Below, in pieces: positions 8,543-16,848 of a DNA stretch of 64,000 bases (position 1 is the stretch's first letter; the number at the start of each line of letters is the position of its first letter). The stretch is from Agrococcus sp. ProA11 (GTDB taxonomy: Bacteria > Actinomycetota > Actinomycetes > Actinomycetales > Microbacteriaceae). The position numbers and the translations under genes are program-made. Where the stretch lies: contig NZ_CP156989.1 of assembly GCF_039880525.1 (NCBI RefSeq), positions 2,480,001 to 2,544,000 on the forward strand, given 5' to 3'. The notes under the pieces are model-generated. The model saw nothing but the letters and a program-made list of their open reading frames with translations. It made no database searches and had not been told where the DNA came from.

Positions 8543-11500
8543 CAGAGCGTGATTCGCTTTCCGTCGCTAAGGGTCGCGATGAGCGCGGTGCGCAGGGCGG
8601 CAAGGTAGTTGTCGACATCGGATTCGGATTCGAGGATGCCGGAGACGCCGGGGGCGCTGATCGTCTTGACCGACACGATCGGCGTGGGCGCCGGAACGTC
8701 GTCGCCCACCCCCGGCTGCGTCTCGACGAGACGACTCAGCAGCGCCGGGTAATCATCCTGCTCGAACGTTGCTCCAACCTGGAGGATGAGAGCGATCTGA
8801 GTCTCGCCGCCGAGTCGCACGAGGATCTGGTCGATGCGCTCTACCACGCTCTCCTGCGCGAGTGAGCTGGCGTTGGCGTAATAGACGCTGCCGAGGATCT
8901 CTGCCTTGCGCCCCTCGATCGCTGCGGTCACGTCGGCGCGGTTGCCGGAGACGACATCGTCGATCTGACCCCGCAAGGCGTCCGCAGCCAACTTGAGCTG
9001 GTTCATCTTGTTGCCACGGAAGGCGTTGGCATCAGAGAGCAAGGCCTTGGCCGAGTCGGCACTGCCTACGGGAAGGTAGCCGAGGTTCCCAACGTTGGCG
9101 TTGAGGAAAGTCTGCGCCTCGTCAAAGATCTTGGCTTGCTGCCCGTTGAGGAAGGACTTGATCGGGTCGACCAGGTCCTCCTTGGCGTCGATCAACTCCT
9201 CACCCTTGTCGAACTCGCTGAGGTACCAGTCGACCTGCTTGCCGACGACCTCGTCGAGCAAGGCGACGACGCCGGAGAGCTGGTTGACGAACGGGTACCG
9301 GCTGCTGCTCACGAGGGCGTTGAGTTCGTCGCGCCTCGACGCGAGCCGGTCCTTGCCGAACCTAGCCAGTTCGGCGGGGTCACTTGGTACGGCACCCTCG
9401 TCGAAGAAGTCGGTGCAGAACCTTTTGAAACCCGCAACCTTCGCCTGGTCGTACGCCTTCTGCGGAGCGACGACGAGGTGCTGGTGCTTACCCGTGTTGC
9501 GGATGAGCGACGATGCTTCGGTCCGAACGACCGGGTTCGAGTCGACGCTGAGCGCGACTTTGCCGTTGCCGACGAGCCAGCCCAGCACGACCTCGATGGA
9601 GCCGAGACCCCAGCCGTAGGGCTTGGTCTCGAAGCGGTCGACGATCTTTTTGATCGTCACCTGTTCACCCAGGCCGGACCGGGTGATAATCCAAGACTCC
9701 ATCTCGGCGCCCGGCGACTTGAGCGCGCTTAGCGTGGCCGCGTCGAACAGACCCTTGTCGTTCTGGACTACGTTGGCGACCTGCTGCTCGGAGAACACCT
9801 TGCCGCCGAGGAGCCCAAGGCTGGTGTACGTGCGGCTCACGAGTTCCTGGAACCCATCGGCCACGCGCATGGCGGCATCCTGCGAGCTGGAGGTGATTTC
9901 AGCGGCGTTGATGATTAGCTGCGCCTTGCCGACAGCCTGCCGGAGGCGCTCGACGAGTTCCTTCTCGCGGTCCGCGTTGAGCACATGCTTCGACTGGAGG
10001 ATCGCCTGCATCGATGGCGTGGCACCGGAGTTGGTGCGCTGCTTGGTGTACTTCTCCGTCTTGAGCAGCAGGCGCAGGTCGGCAAGCAGCCGCTTGTCGC
10101 GGCCGAGGAAGACCCGCAGCTCGTCCCTACCCATGCTCTGCGCTGCAATCTCGGAATCGCTGTAGTTGGTCTCGGGCGTGATGAAGTGGATGGTCAGCTC
10201 ACGCTGGTTTCCCTGCACTGTGTCATCAAGCTTGTAGCCGAAGGAGAAGTCCTGGCCGTTCTTCGCGTACTTCAGCTTGTTGGTCTTCAGGATGTCGGAC
10301 GAGAGGTACCGGAAAAGCTTGCTAGAGACCTCGGACGAGTCGACGTCGACCGCTTTGATCTCCTTCTCGATCTCCTGCTCCTCGTTGGTGAGGTATTCGT
10401 AGACGTTGCCGTTGCGCTGGACGTAGGACTGTGCCTCAAGCAGGTTGAGCGCGTCCTGCACTTGCCTGCCCCGCCCGGCGAGGTCGAGCCCGAAGCGGTC
10501 GTAGACGAGCACGGTGAGGTTGCGGGGCGTGGCCTTAAACGTGTCGACGTACTTGACTAGGAACAGCGCCTTAAGCAGCCGGTTGGCGAGGATCGTGACT
10601 TCGGAACCAGGTTCGGGCAAGTGCTTCTCGGCCTGGAGGATAGCGCTCTGGGCAGCCGACTTCAGCGCGGCGCTGATACCCGCGAACATCTGATCAAAGG
10701 TCGCGAGGTAACCCACCTGCTCTTCGCCGATGCGCTTGGCGACCTCTTGGACTACGCCGAGCATCGAGCGCTCGCCCACGGAACTGTTCTTGCCCTCGAA
10801 CATGTTGTGGTCGGATAGGCCCTCGATCGCGGCCTGGAACATCGGGATCTGGTAGGTGACGAACGGGTAGGTGTTGATGAAGCGGGCTTCGTCGACGTAG
10901 TTGCGGTAAGTCTTCGCGCCGTCGACGAAGTTGAATATCGTCGGGAAGTTCGCCGCTTCCTCGGAGTAGATCGACGTGAGGGCGGCAGCGCCCGCGTCGC
11001 TCTTCTCCAGCAGACGCTTGCTGATGACCTCCTCGACGTCCTGGCTTGTCAACTTCACCTTCGCGCTGAACCGAGCCTGGATTTTGGAGAAGTCGTTGCC
11101 CTGCTGCTTGGTGCGGTCGCCGACGACCTTGTCCATGTCCTCCTGCGACGTCACGAAGACCCACGCCTGCCCCTTGCACTTCGTGTTGAGGGACTCGGCG
11201 ATCGTCTGGAGGTTGAGCATGAGCTTGACGTCGTCGGCGATGAACTGGCCGACTTCGTCGACGAAGAAGTTGAGCCGGAAGCCCGCTTCCTGCTTGTCGA
11301 TCCATGCCTTGACCGACGTGGCGAAGTCCTCGATCGAGACGGCGTAGGAGTTCTGGTACTGCGCGATGATCCCGGGGTTCGCCTCGCCGTTGACCTCGGC
11401 GAACGCCTTGTCGATGTTGTGACCTTCCAGGGCGGTTTGCTCGCGCCCCCGGGACCAGTCGACGCCGGCGTGCTTGGCGAAGGCCGCCTTGAACGCCTCG

Positions 11501-12024
11501 TACTGGGCGCGCCGGTCAAGATCCTCCTCGAACCGGGCGACAGCACCGTCGTTGCCGAAGTAGCCGCGGCTTTCGTCGAAGACCTTGACGAAGACCTTGA
11601 GCAGGGCGTCGGCCTGGTCCTTGGCGATCAAGGTCGCTTTCTGGTCAATGTTGAATAGCAGGCTCTTAGCCGGGATGGCTGCGGCCTTCTTCAGTGAGGC
11701 GATAAGCATCGCGTCGTCAGTCTTGCCGAGGAAGGCCTCGCTCACCTTCTCGCGGGGGAACGCCTGACCCTCGACATCGCCGAGGAGGTGGGCAAGCATC
11801 TTGAGCAGGTGAGACTTACCGGAGCCGAAGAAGCCGGAGATCCACACGCCGTTCGCGTTCGTGTAGTTGGTGTATTGCTCCAGCAGCGGCGCAACACCCT
11901 TCGCGGCGTCGTTGGTGAAGACGTACTCCTCAACCTCGATGCCCAGGTGGTCTCCGTCGTCAGCCTTGACGACGCCCTCGATCGAGCGGGTGACATCCTT
12001 GAGGAAGATCTCGTTGAGTTTCAT
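8542..12024 (-). CDS. brxC: BREX protein BrxC, large P-loop ATPase
   Basis: BrxC is the large STAND/AAA-like ATPase of BREX (PglY/DUF499-related group). The 1160-aa product carries Walker A GFFGSGKS at residues 64-71 within NGVWISGFFGSGKSHLLK, and a probable Walker B FFVDEVGQFI near residue 253. The ATG at 12024 lies 4 bp after the brxB stop and the 3' end touches pglX by one base, so it is mid-operon. The sequence is uninterrupted. The role in assembling the BREX complex is known from the family, not visible here. Confidence 0.93.
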   Translation of the reverse strand: MKLNEIFLKDVTRSIEGVVKADDGDHLGIEVEEYVFTNDAAKGVAPLLEQYTNYTNANGVWISGFFGSGKSHLLKMLAHLLGDVEGQAFPREKVSEAFLGKTDDAMLIASLKKAAAIPAKSLLFNIDQKATLIAKDQADALLKVFVKVFDESRGYFGNDGAVARFEEDLDRRAQYEAFKAAFAKHAGVDWSRGREQTALEGHNIDKAFAEVNGEANPGIIAQYQNSYAVSIEDFATSVKAWIDKQEAGFRLNFFVDEVGQFIADDVKLMLNLQTIAESLNTKCKGQAWVFVTSQEDMDKVVGDRTKQQGNDFSKIQARFSAKVKLTSQDVEEVISKRLLEKSDAGAAALTSIYSEEAANFPTIFNFVDGAKTYRNYVDEARFINTYPFVTYQIPMFQAAIEGLSDHNMFEGKNSSVGERSMLGVVQEVAKRIGEEQVGYLATFDQMFAGISAALKSAAQSAILQAEKHLPEPGSEVTILANRLLKALFLVKYVDTFKATPRNLTVLVYDRFGLDLAGRGRQVQDALNLLEAQSYVQRNGNVYEYLTNEEQEIEKEIKAVDVDSSEVSSKLFRYLSSDILKTNKLKYAKNGQDFSFGYKLDDTVQGNQRELTIHFITPETNYSDSEIAAQSMGRDELRVFLGRDKRLLADLRLLLKTEKYTKQRTNSGATPSMQAILQSKHVLNADREKELVERLRQAVGKAQLIINAAEITSSSQDAAMRVADGFQELVSRTYTSLGLLGGKVFSEQQVANVVQNDKGLFDAATLSALKSPGAEMESWIITRSGLGEQVTIKKIVDRFETKPYGWGLGSIEVVLGWLVGNGKVALSVDSNPVVRTEASSLIRNTGKHQHLVVAPQKAYDQAKVAGFKRFCTDFFDEGAVPSDPAELARFGKDRLASRRDELNALVSSSRYPFVNQLSGVVALLDEVVGKQVDWYLSEFDKGEELIDAKEDLVDPIKSFLNGQQAKIFDEAQTFLNANVGNLGYLPVGSADSAKALLSDANAFRGNKMNQLKLAADALRGQIDDVVSGNRADVTAAIEGRKAEILGSVYYANASSLAQESVVERIDQILVRLGGETQIALILQVGATFEQDDYPALLSRLVETQPGVGDDVPAPTPIVSVKTISAPGVSGILESESDVDNYLAALRTALIATLSDGKRITL

Positions 12025-12028
12025 CGGG

Positions 12029-12634
12029 TCATGCTTCCTGGTCGAGGATGCGCTTGGCGCGGTAGAAGGAGTCGTCCTTGAGCCGGTCGAACAGCACCAG
12101 TGCTGAGCCCTGTGTGGCCGACACCTCGTACCGTCCGGGGAAGAACATCAGCATCGGCTTGTCCGAGACGACGGTTTGCAGGTTGTTCAGTACCGTGTGC
12201 GAGCGCACGAACGGGAACACCTCGCCGATTCCGGTGAGGAACAGAATGTGGAACGACTCGCCCGCTATGCGATCCTTGATCGCCGGTGCGAGGTGGATCT
12301 GCGGGTCGAGCATGTTCTGGAGCATCTTGAGGAAGTCGGGCTTGTCCATCGTCGTCTCGGCGGCGAGCACGCGCTCCCACACGCTGCGCGCCTTGAGCAG
12401 CTCAACGCACAGGTCATAGAGGTTGATCTCGAAGACCTTGATGCCGCGCTCGGTGTCGAGCTTTGTCTTGATGCGCTTCTTAGCCTGGGCGACGTCGAGG
12501 GCCCAGGCGGGGTCGTAGTCGTAGATGAAGTGGGCAACCTCGTTGCCGAGGCCCTCCATCTTGAGGAAGCGCTCGCTGCTGAGCACCTTGAATAGGTGTT
12601 CCTCTTGCTGAGCCAGTGTGGGCTGGAAAGGCAT
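12029..12634 (-). CDS. brxB: BREX protein BrxB (DUF1788)
   Basis: A 201-aa protein of the DUF1788/BrxB family, recognisable by its LAQQEEHLFKVLSSERFLK opening, the conserved EVAHFIYDYDPAW segment and the C-terminal FLTGIGEVFPFVRSHTVLNN. BrxB is a small core subunit of unknown enzymatic activity, essential in type 1 BREX and reported to contact PglZ. The start ATG overlaps the brxA stop by one base (TAATG), indicating translational coupling. Length is normal for the family. Confidence 0.92.
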   Translation of the reverse strand: MPFQPTLAQQEEHLFKVLSSERFLKMEGLGNEVAHFIYDYDPAWALDVAQAKKRIKTKLDTERGIKVFEINLYDLCVELLKARSVWERVLAAETTMDKPDFLKMLQNMLDPQIHLAPAIKDRIAGESFHILFLTGIGEVFPFVRSHTVLNNLQTVVSDKPMLMFFPGRYEVSATQGSALVLFDRLKDDSFYRAKRILDQEA

Positions 12635-13242
12635 TAGGCACCTCTCGTCGGGAAGAAGCGCAGGTCGTTTCGGCCAGCCGCTGTCAACAGCTCAGCCAGC
12701 CGACCGGAGAGCAGGGCGGGCACGATCTCACCGTCTGATGTCACTAGGTCGGCCTCTCGCATCATCCGGAAGACGGTCTGCCGGATGCCGCTCTCCATCG
12801 AGTCGGAGAGATCAGCCAGCTCTGCGTGCCACATCGCCTGGCTCAACACGAATGCTTCGAGGTGTTCCGGCAAGATTGTCAACGCAAGGATCAAGTAGCG
12901 CTCGCGGAGCACCTGTTCTGCGAAATCGCCGATGAACGGGTAGGCGCGGCAGGCGGCCGCCCACGTGAGGTACCCGCGCTCCCTCGGAGCCGCGTCGAGC
13001 AAGAACTCGACCTCGTCATCGGACAGTACGACCAGCCGTCGAACAGCTTCACGGGTCAGGCGAACGCCGGACCTGTGCGTTCGAGCCTGAACCGCATTCT
13101 CCCTGACCGCGCGATCACGAACCGACTCCCATGACTCGCCAGGCCTACGCAGACCGGCGAGGAGTGTGGTCTCGCGCACAAGTAGTGCTCGGCTGACGAA
13201 GTTCAGCGCATAGCGCGGCCCGGCAGCATAACTGCCATTCAT
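12634..13242 (-). CDS. brxA: BREX protein BrxA (DUF1819)
   Basis: A 202-aa DUF1819/BrxA protein, first intact gene of the operon. Family features: YALNFVSRALLVRETTLLA near the N terminus and AYPFIGDFAEQVLRERYL in the middle, ending with FFPTRGA. BrxA is a small DNA-binding helical protein in characterised systems. A GGGAGGAGG ribosome-binding site precedes the ATG at 13242. The ATG is overlapped by the stop codon of the last frame of a broken helix-turn-helix gene (ATGA), suggesting that brxA was originally translated together with that gene. Confidence 0.92.
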   Translation of the reverse strand: MNGSYAAGPRYALNFVSRALLVRETTLLAGLRRPGESWESVRDRAVRENAVQARTHRSGVRLTREAVRRLVVLSDDEVEFLLDAAPRERGYLTWAAACRAYPFIGDFAEQVLRERYLILALTILPEHLEAFVLSQAMWHAELADLSDSMESGIRQTVFRMMREADLVTSDGEIVPALLSGRLAELLTAAGRNDLRFFPTRGA

Positions 13243-13506
13243 GGAAACCTCCTCCCTGGCAAATCGGCAAGTTGATCAGGATACGTCGACCTACTGACAC
13301 CGCTGGGGAGCGAGCACGTGTTGTCGTCCCGCGGCTCGGGCGCTGCCCAGCCGCTGCGCACCCCCTCGCCGATCTCGCTGGCCTGAACCTCCGCCGCTGG
13401 CCAACGCGATGGCTGGCCATCCTCTCGTCCGTGATCCACTCGCAGGTGTCCTTCGTAATGCCCAAGTGACGGCGATCTCCTCCGCAGACAGCCACGGCTG
13501 AACCAC
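13239..13506 (-). pseudogene. Excisionase-like HTH regulator, broken by two frameshifts
   Basis: Three consecutive minus-strand frames join into one recognisable small HTH protein: VVQPWLSAEEIAV (from GTG 13506), then HLGITKDTCEWITDERMASH plus RVGQRRRF, then ASEIGEGVRSGWAAPEPRDD. This is the pattern of excisionase/MerR-like HTH_17 proteins (LSxEEIAxxLGITKDTxxxWI...HRVG..RF..SEIxEWVRxG). A one-base loss near 13468, after the GTC codon, and another near 13386, after the TTC codon, would each restore the frame. A GGAGG site precedes the GTG. The last frame runs to a TGA that overlaps the brxA ATG, which supports it as the original C-terminal frame. Probable former regulator of the BREX operon. 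Sequencing error at two sites is the alternative. Confidence 0.7.
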
Positions 13507-13959
13507 GTCGGTGGCCTCCGGGCTACATGCGCCGATACCGCAACCTTATCGACGGCGGACGGTGCGGATGCCCGCGGCACACGGCGTAGCGCTGCGCGGA
13601 TGGCGCGACATCGCCGCCCCAGCTCGAGCGGTCGCTGACCGTTCGAACTCGTGCCGTTCACGCGTATCGCACCGGCGTCGTCAACTCTTAGGTGGCCACT
13701 GTGCCGAACGGCTGCCCGCAAACAGCAAGCGGCACCAGCCGTCAGGGCCGGATCTGTTCGGCAGTATCGCTTCATGCGAGCAATGTAGGCCGAGCCGGTG
13801 CCCGCAAGAGTCGACCCGCTTCGAAAGTAGCCGTGTTCCTCCTGGCCGACACCGCCCTCGTGACGAGCACGAGCGACCTGACTCTCGCATCCGACTCGAA
13901 TTCGCCCTCCTGCACGTGCTCGACCACCGGGTTGTGCTGGGACACCGAGCCGCTCCCGC
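13507..13959. other. Non-coding gap upstream of the BREX operon
   Basis: About 450 bp without a supportable gene. Open frames exist on both strands but give Arg/Ala/Ser-rich translations without ribosome-binding sites or family motifs. It must contain the promoter for the minus-strand BREX operon, but I could not single out a convincing -35/-10 pair; TAAGGT on the minus strand near 13546-13551 is only a weak candidate. The border between island and chromosomal DNA probably falls here. Confidence 0.5.
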
Positions 13960-14167
13960 CCGACGACGCGATGCTCGAGCGCGCGGCGGAGCTTGGCGGC
14001 GTGCACGAGATCCGGCTGCTCGAGCGCTTCCGCGACGAGCAGGAGTTGCGCGTCACGCTGCGTTGCTCGACGGCGTCCGCGCGGTCGACACGCGGCTGCA
14101 CGCGCGAATCAAGCAGGAGCGCTACCAGTTCGCGCAGCAGCTGCCGCTGGCGGAGGTTCGCGGCTAA
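13960..14167 (+). pseudogene. Decayed C-terminal fragment of an AsnC/Lrp-family regulator
   Basis: From about 14063 the plus strand encodes LDGVRAVDTRLHARIKQERY followed by QFAQQLPLAEVRG and a stop at 14167. This is nearly the same as the C terminus of the intact tandem AsnC regulator at 31983-32906 ([25 protein letters not shown]). In another frame, just upstream, AMLERAAELGGVHEI and FRDEQELRVTLR resemble the preceding part of the RAM/AsnC ligand domain, with a one-base frameshift near 14057-14062 and apparent internal loss. No HTH or start remains. It converges on the nitrilase gene just as the intact paralogue converges on agmatinase. Confidence 0.65.
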
Positions 14168-14213
14168 CGGTCCAGCGCGCGGCGGCGACTGGACGAGCGC
14201 TCGCGGATCGCCG

Positions 14214-15020
14214 TCAGTCCTGAGGCAAGTCGGCGACGTAGGTGTTGATCGAGCGCGCACGCTCGATCGCCGAGACCGGCACCCGCACCACGGCCACGCC
14301 GGCATCGTCGCCGAGTAGGGCGACGTTGTGCCCAAACGGCGTCGCAACGCAGCTCCGCCCCGTGAACCCCGGGCCGCAGTGGTTCGCATACGCGATCACC
14401 ACTCCGTTCTCGAGCGCCCGCGCCGGCACCTGCAGCGTCGACGTCTGCGTCGCCGAGTAGTGCCAGGCGTCGCCCAGCCCTTCAACGCCCTCCTCGACCG
14501 TCGGCACCGCGGTCGGCACCAGCAGGATGTCGGCGCCCGCGACCGAGAGCGAGCGGGCGAACTCCGGGAACTCGACGTCGTAGCAAATGCCAACGCCCCA
14601 CGACGTGCCGCGCCAGGCGACCGGAACCCCGTAGGCCTCAGCCGGCGTGATCCACTGCTGCTCCACGCCGCCATAGAGGTGACGCTTGTGTACGCGAGTG
14701 AGCTCCTCCCCCTCCGACGAGAAGAACGAGGCGGCAATGTGATGCGCGTCGCCCACCGAGTCGATCGACGACGCCACGAGCCCGATCCCGTGCTCGAGCG
14801 CCAGCGCCGAGAGCGACTCTCGGATCGCCGCGCCATCGTGCTGCCAGGCGCGGTCGGGCGCATAGCCAGTGGCGAAGAGCTCGGGTGTCACGACCACGTC
14901 CGCGCCCTGCTCCGCAGCGGACGCGACAAGCCCTGCCAGCGTCGCCAGGTTCTGGTCGACGTCGTCGATAACGGCGGCCGCCTGGGCCACCGCGATGGTG
15001 TGCGTTCGGTCGTCGCTCAT
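14214..15020 (-). CDS. Carbon-nitrogen hydrolase (nitrilase superfamily amidohydrolase)
   Basis: A 268-aa cytoplasmic nitrilase-fold enzyme that would hydrolyse an amide or N-carbamoyl compound. The Glu-Lys-Cys triad is visible: VVVTPELFATGY (Glu), RVHKRHLYGG (Lys) and WGVGICYDVEFPE (Cys). I chose the ATG at 15020 (MSDDRTHTIAVAQAA) because GAGGATGG precedes it and the family starts there; an upstream ATG at 15086 would add a poor leader. It diverges from the small protein/NCS1 permease operon across a 160-bp region with a long inverted repeat, so substrate import and hydrolysis may be co-regulated. N-carbamoyl-amino-acid or ureidopropionate hydrolysis is possible but unproven. Confidence 0.85.
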   Translation of the reverse strand: MSDDRTHTIAVAQAAAVIDDVDQNLATLAGLVASAAEQGADVVVTPELFATGYAPDRAWQHDGAAIRESLSALALEHGIGLVASSIDSVGDAHHIAASFFSSEGEELTRVHKRHLYGGVEQQWITPAEAYGVPVAWRGTSWGVGICYDVEFPEFARSLSVAGADILLVPTAVPTVEEGVEGLGDAWHYSATQTSTLQVPARALENGVVIAYANHCGPGFTGRSCVATPFGHNVALLGDDAGVAVVRVPVSAIERARSINTYVADLPQD

Positions 15021-15103
15021 GGGTCCATCCTCGTCCACGGTCGTGCCAGGCGGCCACATCGGCGCAAACAACAAGTTGACGCGCAAGCCCGTCGTAGTTC
15101 AGT

Positions 15104-15140
15104 ATGACGCTAAACCAAATTCGATTGGGTTTAGCGTCAT
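15104..15140. promoter_or_regulatory. 37-bp inverted repeat, candidate operator between divergent genes
   Basis: The 13-base arms ATGACGCTAAACC (15104-15116) and GGTTTAGCGTCAT (15128-15140) are perfectly complementary, and three of the five further positions toward the centre also pair. The site is A/T-rich against its surroundings and sits between the nitrilase start (15020) and the small membrane protein start (15181). Its size suits a dimeric regulator binding two half-sites. The AsnC pseudogene and the TetR gene of this locus are candidate cognate regulators; neither is shown. Confidence 0.65.
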
Positions 15141-15180
15141 GAACTCGACGCGGTCCACCGACACGGCGAAGGAGCCGACG

Positions 15181-15420
15181 ATGACCCCCACCCCGCAGGG
15201 CACCACCGACGAGGCGAACGCCTCGTCGTTCGAGCGCGAGATGATCGCCGCCGGCCAGGAGCCGGCCGTCGCGACCGAGCTCGAGCGCCGCATCCGCGTC
15301 GTTGAGCGCGACGAGCGCGACGACGACTCCCGCCTGCCGCTCACCGTCCGTGAGCTCGCCCTCTACGTCTCCGTCACGGTCGCTGCCGTGGCCGTCGGCA
15401 TCCTGGTCGTGATCCTGTGA
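15181..15420 (+). CDS. Small single-pass membrane protein coupled to NCS1 permease
   Basis: A 79-aa protein: an acidic/basic soluble N-terminal region (FEREMIAAGQEPAVATELER, then RIRVVERDERDDDSRL) followed by one C-terminal transmembrane helix (LALYVSVTVAAVAVGILVVI). The ATG at 15181 is chosen for its GAAGGAG site six bases upstream; an in-frame ATG at 15139 lies inside the inverted repeat. The stop overlaps the GTG start of the permease (GTGA), so the two are translationally coupled. I know no named family; an accessory or stabilising subunit of the transporter is an inference from the coupling. Confidence 0.75.
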   Translation: MTPTPQGTTDEANASSFEREMIAAGQEPAVATELERRIRVVERDERDDDSRLPLTVRELALYVSVTVAAVAVGILVVIL

Positions 15421-16847
15421 GCGAGCGCAAGGCCGCACTGGCCGACCCGAAGCTCAAGAGCGAGCACGTCTTCGGCACCTTCCCGCTGCTGAAGCAGGAG
15501 CGCTCCTGGAGCGCCCTCGACTTCACCTGGGTCAACACCGCCCTCGCCATCGCCACCTGGGCGTTCCTGGTCGGCGGCTCGACGGCCCTGCTCGTCGGCT
15601 TCCAGGCCGGCATCGCGGCGATGCTGATCGGCAACGCCATCGGCCTGTGCTTCATGGTGCTGGCCTCGGTCGTCGCCTCGCAGCGCTACGGCTCCGAGCA
15701 GTACATGCTGCTGCGCGGCGCGTTCGGCGTCGTGGGCGTCGGCGCGCTCGTCTTCACCGTCATCCTCATCACCGAGATGGGATGGTCGTCGCTGCTCGCC
15801 GTCATGGCCGGCCGCGCCACCAGCCAGGTCGCCTCGACCGTCGCCGGCACCGATCTCGGCCAGTACGGCCCGGTCGTCACGATCGGCGGCCTGATCGCCA
15901 TCGCGATCGCCTGGTGGGTGCTCTCCCGCGGACCGGTCACGATCGGCCGCTTCAACGCGATCATCGCTCCCGGTCTCGCCGTCATCACCGTCATCATGAT
16001 GGTCTTCCTGATCGCCAACACCTCGCTCGACCAGCTCTTCTCGGCCGCACCGCTCGCGCCGTTCGACGACGAGACGCTCAACTTCATGGTCGCCATCGAG
16101 TTCAACGTGGGCGTCGGCGTCTCCTGGTACCCGGTGATGGGATCGCTCGCCCGCATGACCCGCAGCCGCAAGGCCGCGGTCTGGCCCGCCTACGGCGGCC
16201 TCCTGATCGCGACGATGGTCGCGCAGGTCGTCGGCATGGCCGCCGCGCTCACGCTCGGCGACTCCGACCCGACCGTCTGGATGGTGCCGTTCGGCGGCGC
16301 CGTGCTCGGCATCGCGGTGCTCGTCTTCATCGCCTTCGCCAACATCACCTCGATGTCGTCGATCGTCTACTCGACGATCCTCGCCATCCGGCAGTCGTCC
16401 GGCGGCCTGCTCGCGAAGGTGCCGTGGAAGGTGCTGACCGCGTCGTTCTTCGTGGTGCCGGCGATCATGACCTTCTTCCCGCAGTTCATGTATGAGCAGT
16501 TCATGGTCTTCGTGCTGATGTCGGGCGCGTTCCTCACGGCGCTCTGCGGCGTCGCCCTCGCCGACTACTTCGTGCTGCGCAAGCAGCGCATCGACCTCCG
16601 CGAGATGCACCTGGCGCAGCGCGGCACGCTCTACGCCTACCCGGCGGGCATCAACTGGGCCGGCATCGGCGCGCTGCTGACCGGTGCCGTCTTCTACCTC
16701 TGGCTCTACAACCCGATCACGCTCGAGACGCAGGCCGCGTTCTCGGTCATCACGGCCAGCCTGCCGGCGGCGATCGTCGCGGCGGTCGCCTACCTGCTGC
16801 TCACGCGCGTGATCTACCGCAAGCGCGCGTTCACGAAGGCAGGCTGA
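15417..16847 (+). CDS. NCS1-family permease (cytosine/purine/allantoin type)
   Basis: A 476-aa inner-membrane protein with about 12 hydrophobic segments. The N-terminal FGTFPLLKQERSWSALDFTW followed by VNTALAIATWAFLVGG, and FNVGVGVSWYPVMGSLARMT in the middle, match nucleobase:cation symporter-1 proteins, which take up nucleobases, hydantoins or related compounds with Na+ or H+. GTG start overlapping the preceding small gene. It is followed after one base by an alcohol dehydrogenase gene. Substrate unknown; a compound later opened by the divergent nitrilase-type enzyme is a reasonable guess. Confidence 0.85.
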   Translation: MSERKAALADPKLKSEHVFGTFPLLKQERSWSALDFTWVNTALAIATWAFLVGGSTALLVGFQAGIAAMLIGNAIGLCFMVLASVVASQRYGSEQYMLLRGAFGVVGVGALVFTVILITEMGWSSLLAVMAGRATSQVASTVAGTDLGQYGPVVTIGGLIAIAIAWWVLSRGPVTIGRFNAIIAPGLAVITVIMMVFLIANTSLDQLFSAAPLAPFDDETLNFMVAIEFNVGVGVSWYPVMGSLARMTRSRKAAVWPAYGGLLIATMVAQVVGMAAALTLGDSDPTVWMVPFGGAVLGIAVLVFIAFANITSMSSIVYSTILAIRQSSGGLLAKVPWKVLTASFFVVPAIMTFFPQFMYEQFMVFVLMSGAFLTALCGVALADYFVLRKQRIDLREMHLAQRGTLYAYPAGINWAGIGALLTGAVFYLWLYNPITLETQAAFSVITASLPAAIVAAVAYLLLTRVIYRKRAFTKAG

Positions 16848-16848
16848 C

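Noticed and set aside
392-13242. Type 2 (Pgl) BREX, DISARM or a type I restriction system
   Set aside because: No pglW kinase, brxD or brxHI; no DISARM helicase/PLD genes; no HsdR or HsdS. Gene content and order fit type 1 BREX.
13239-14006. A 255-codon minus-strand frame upstream of brxA as a whole gene
   Set aside because: Only its last third shows family features, belonging to the broken HTH gene; the rest has no start signal or recognisable content.
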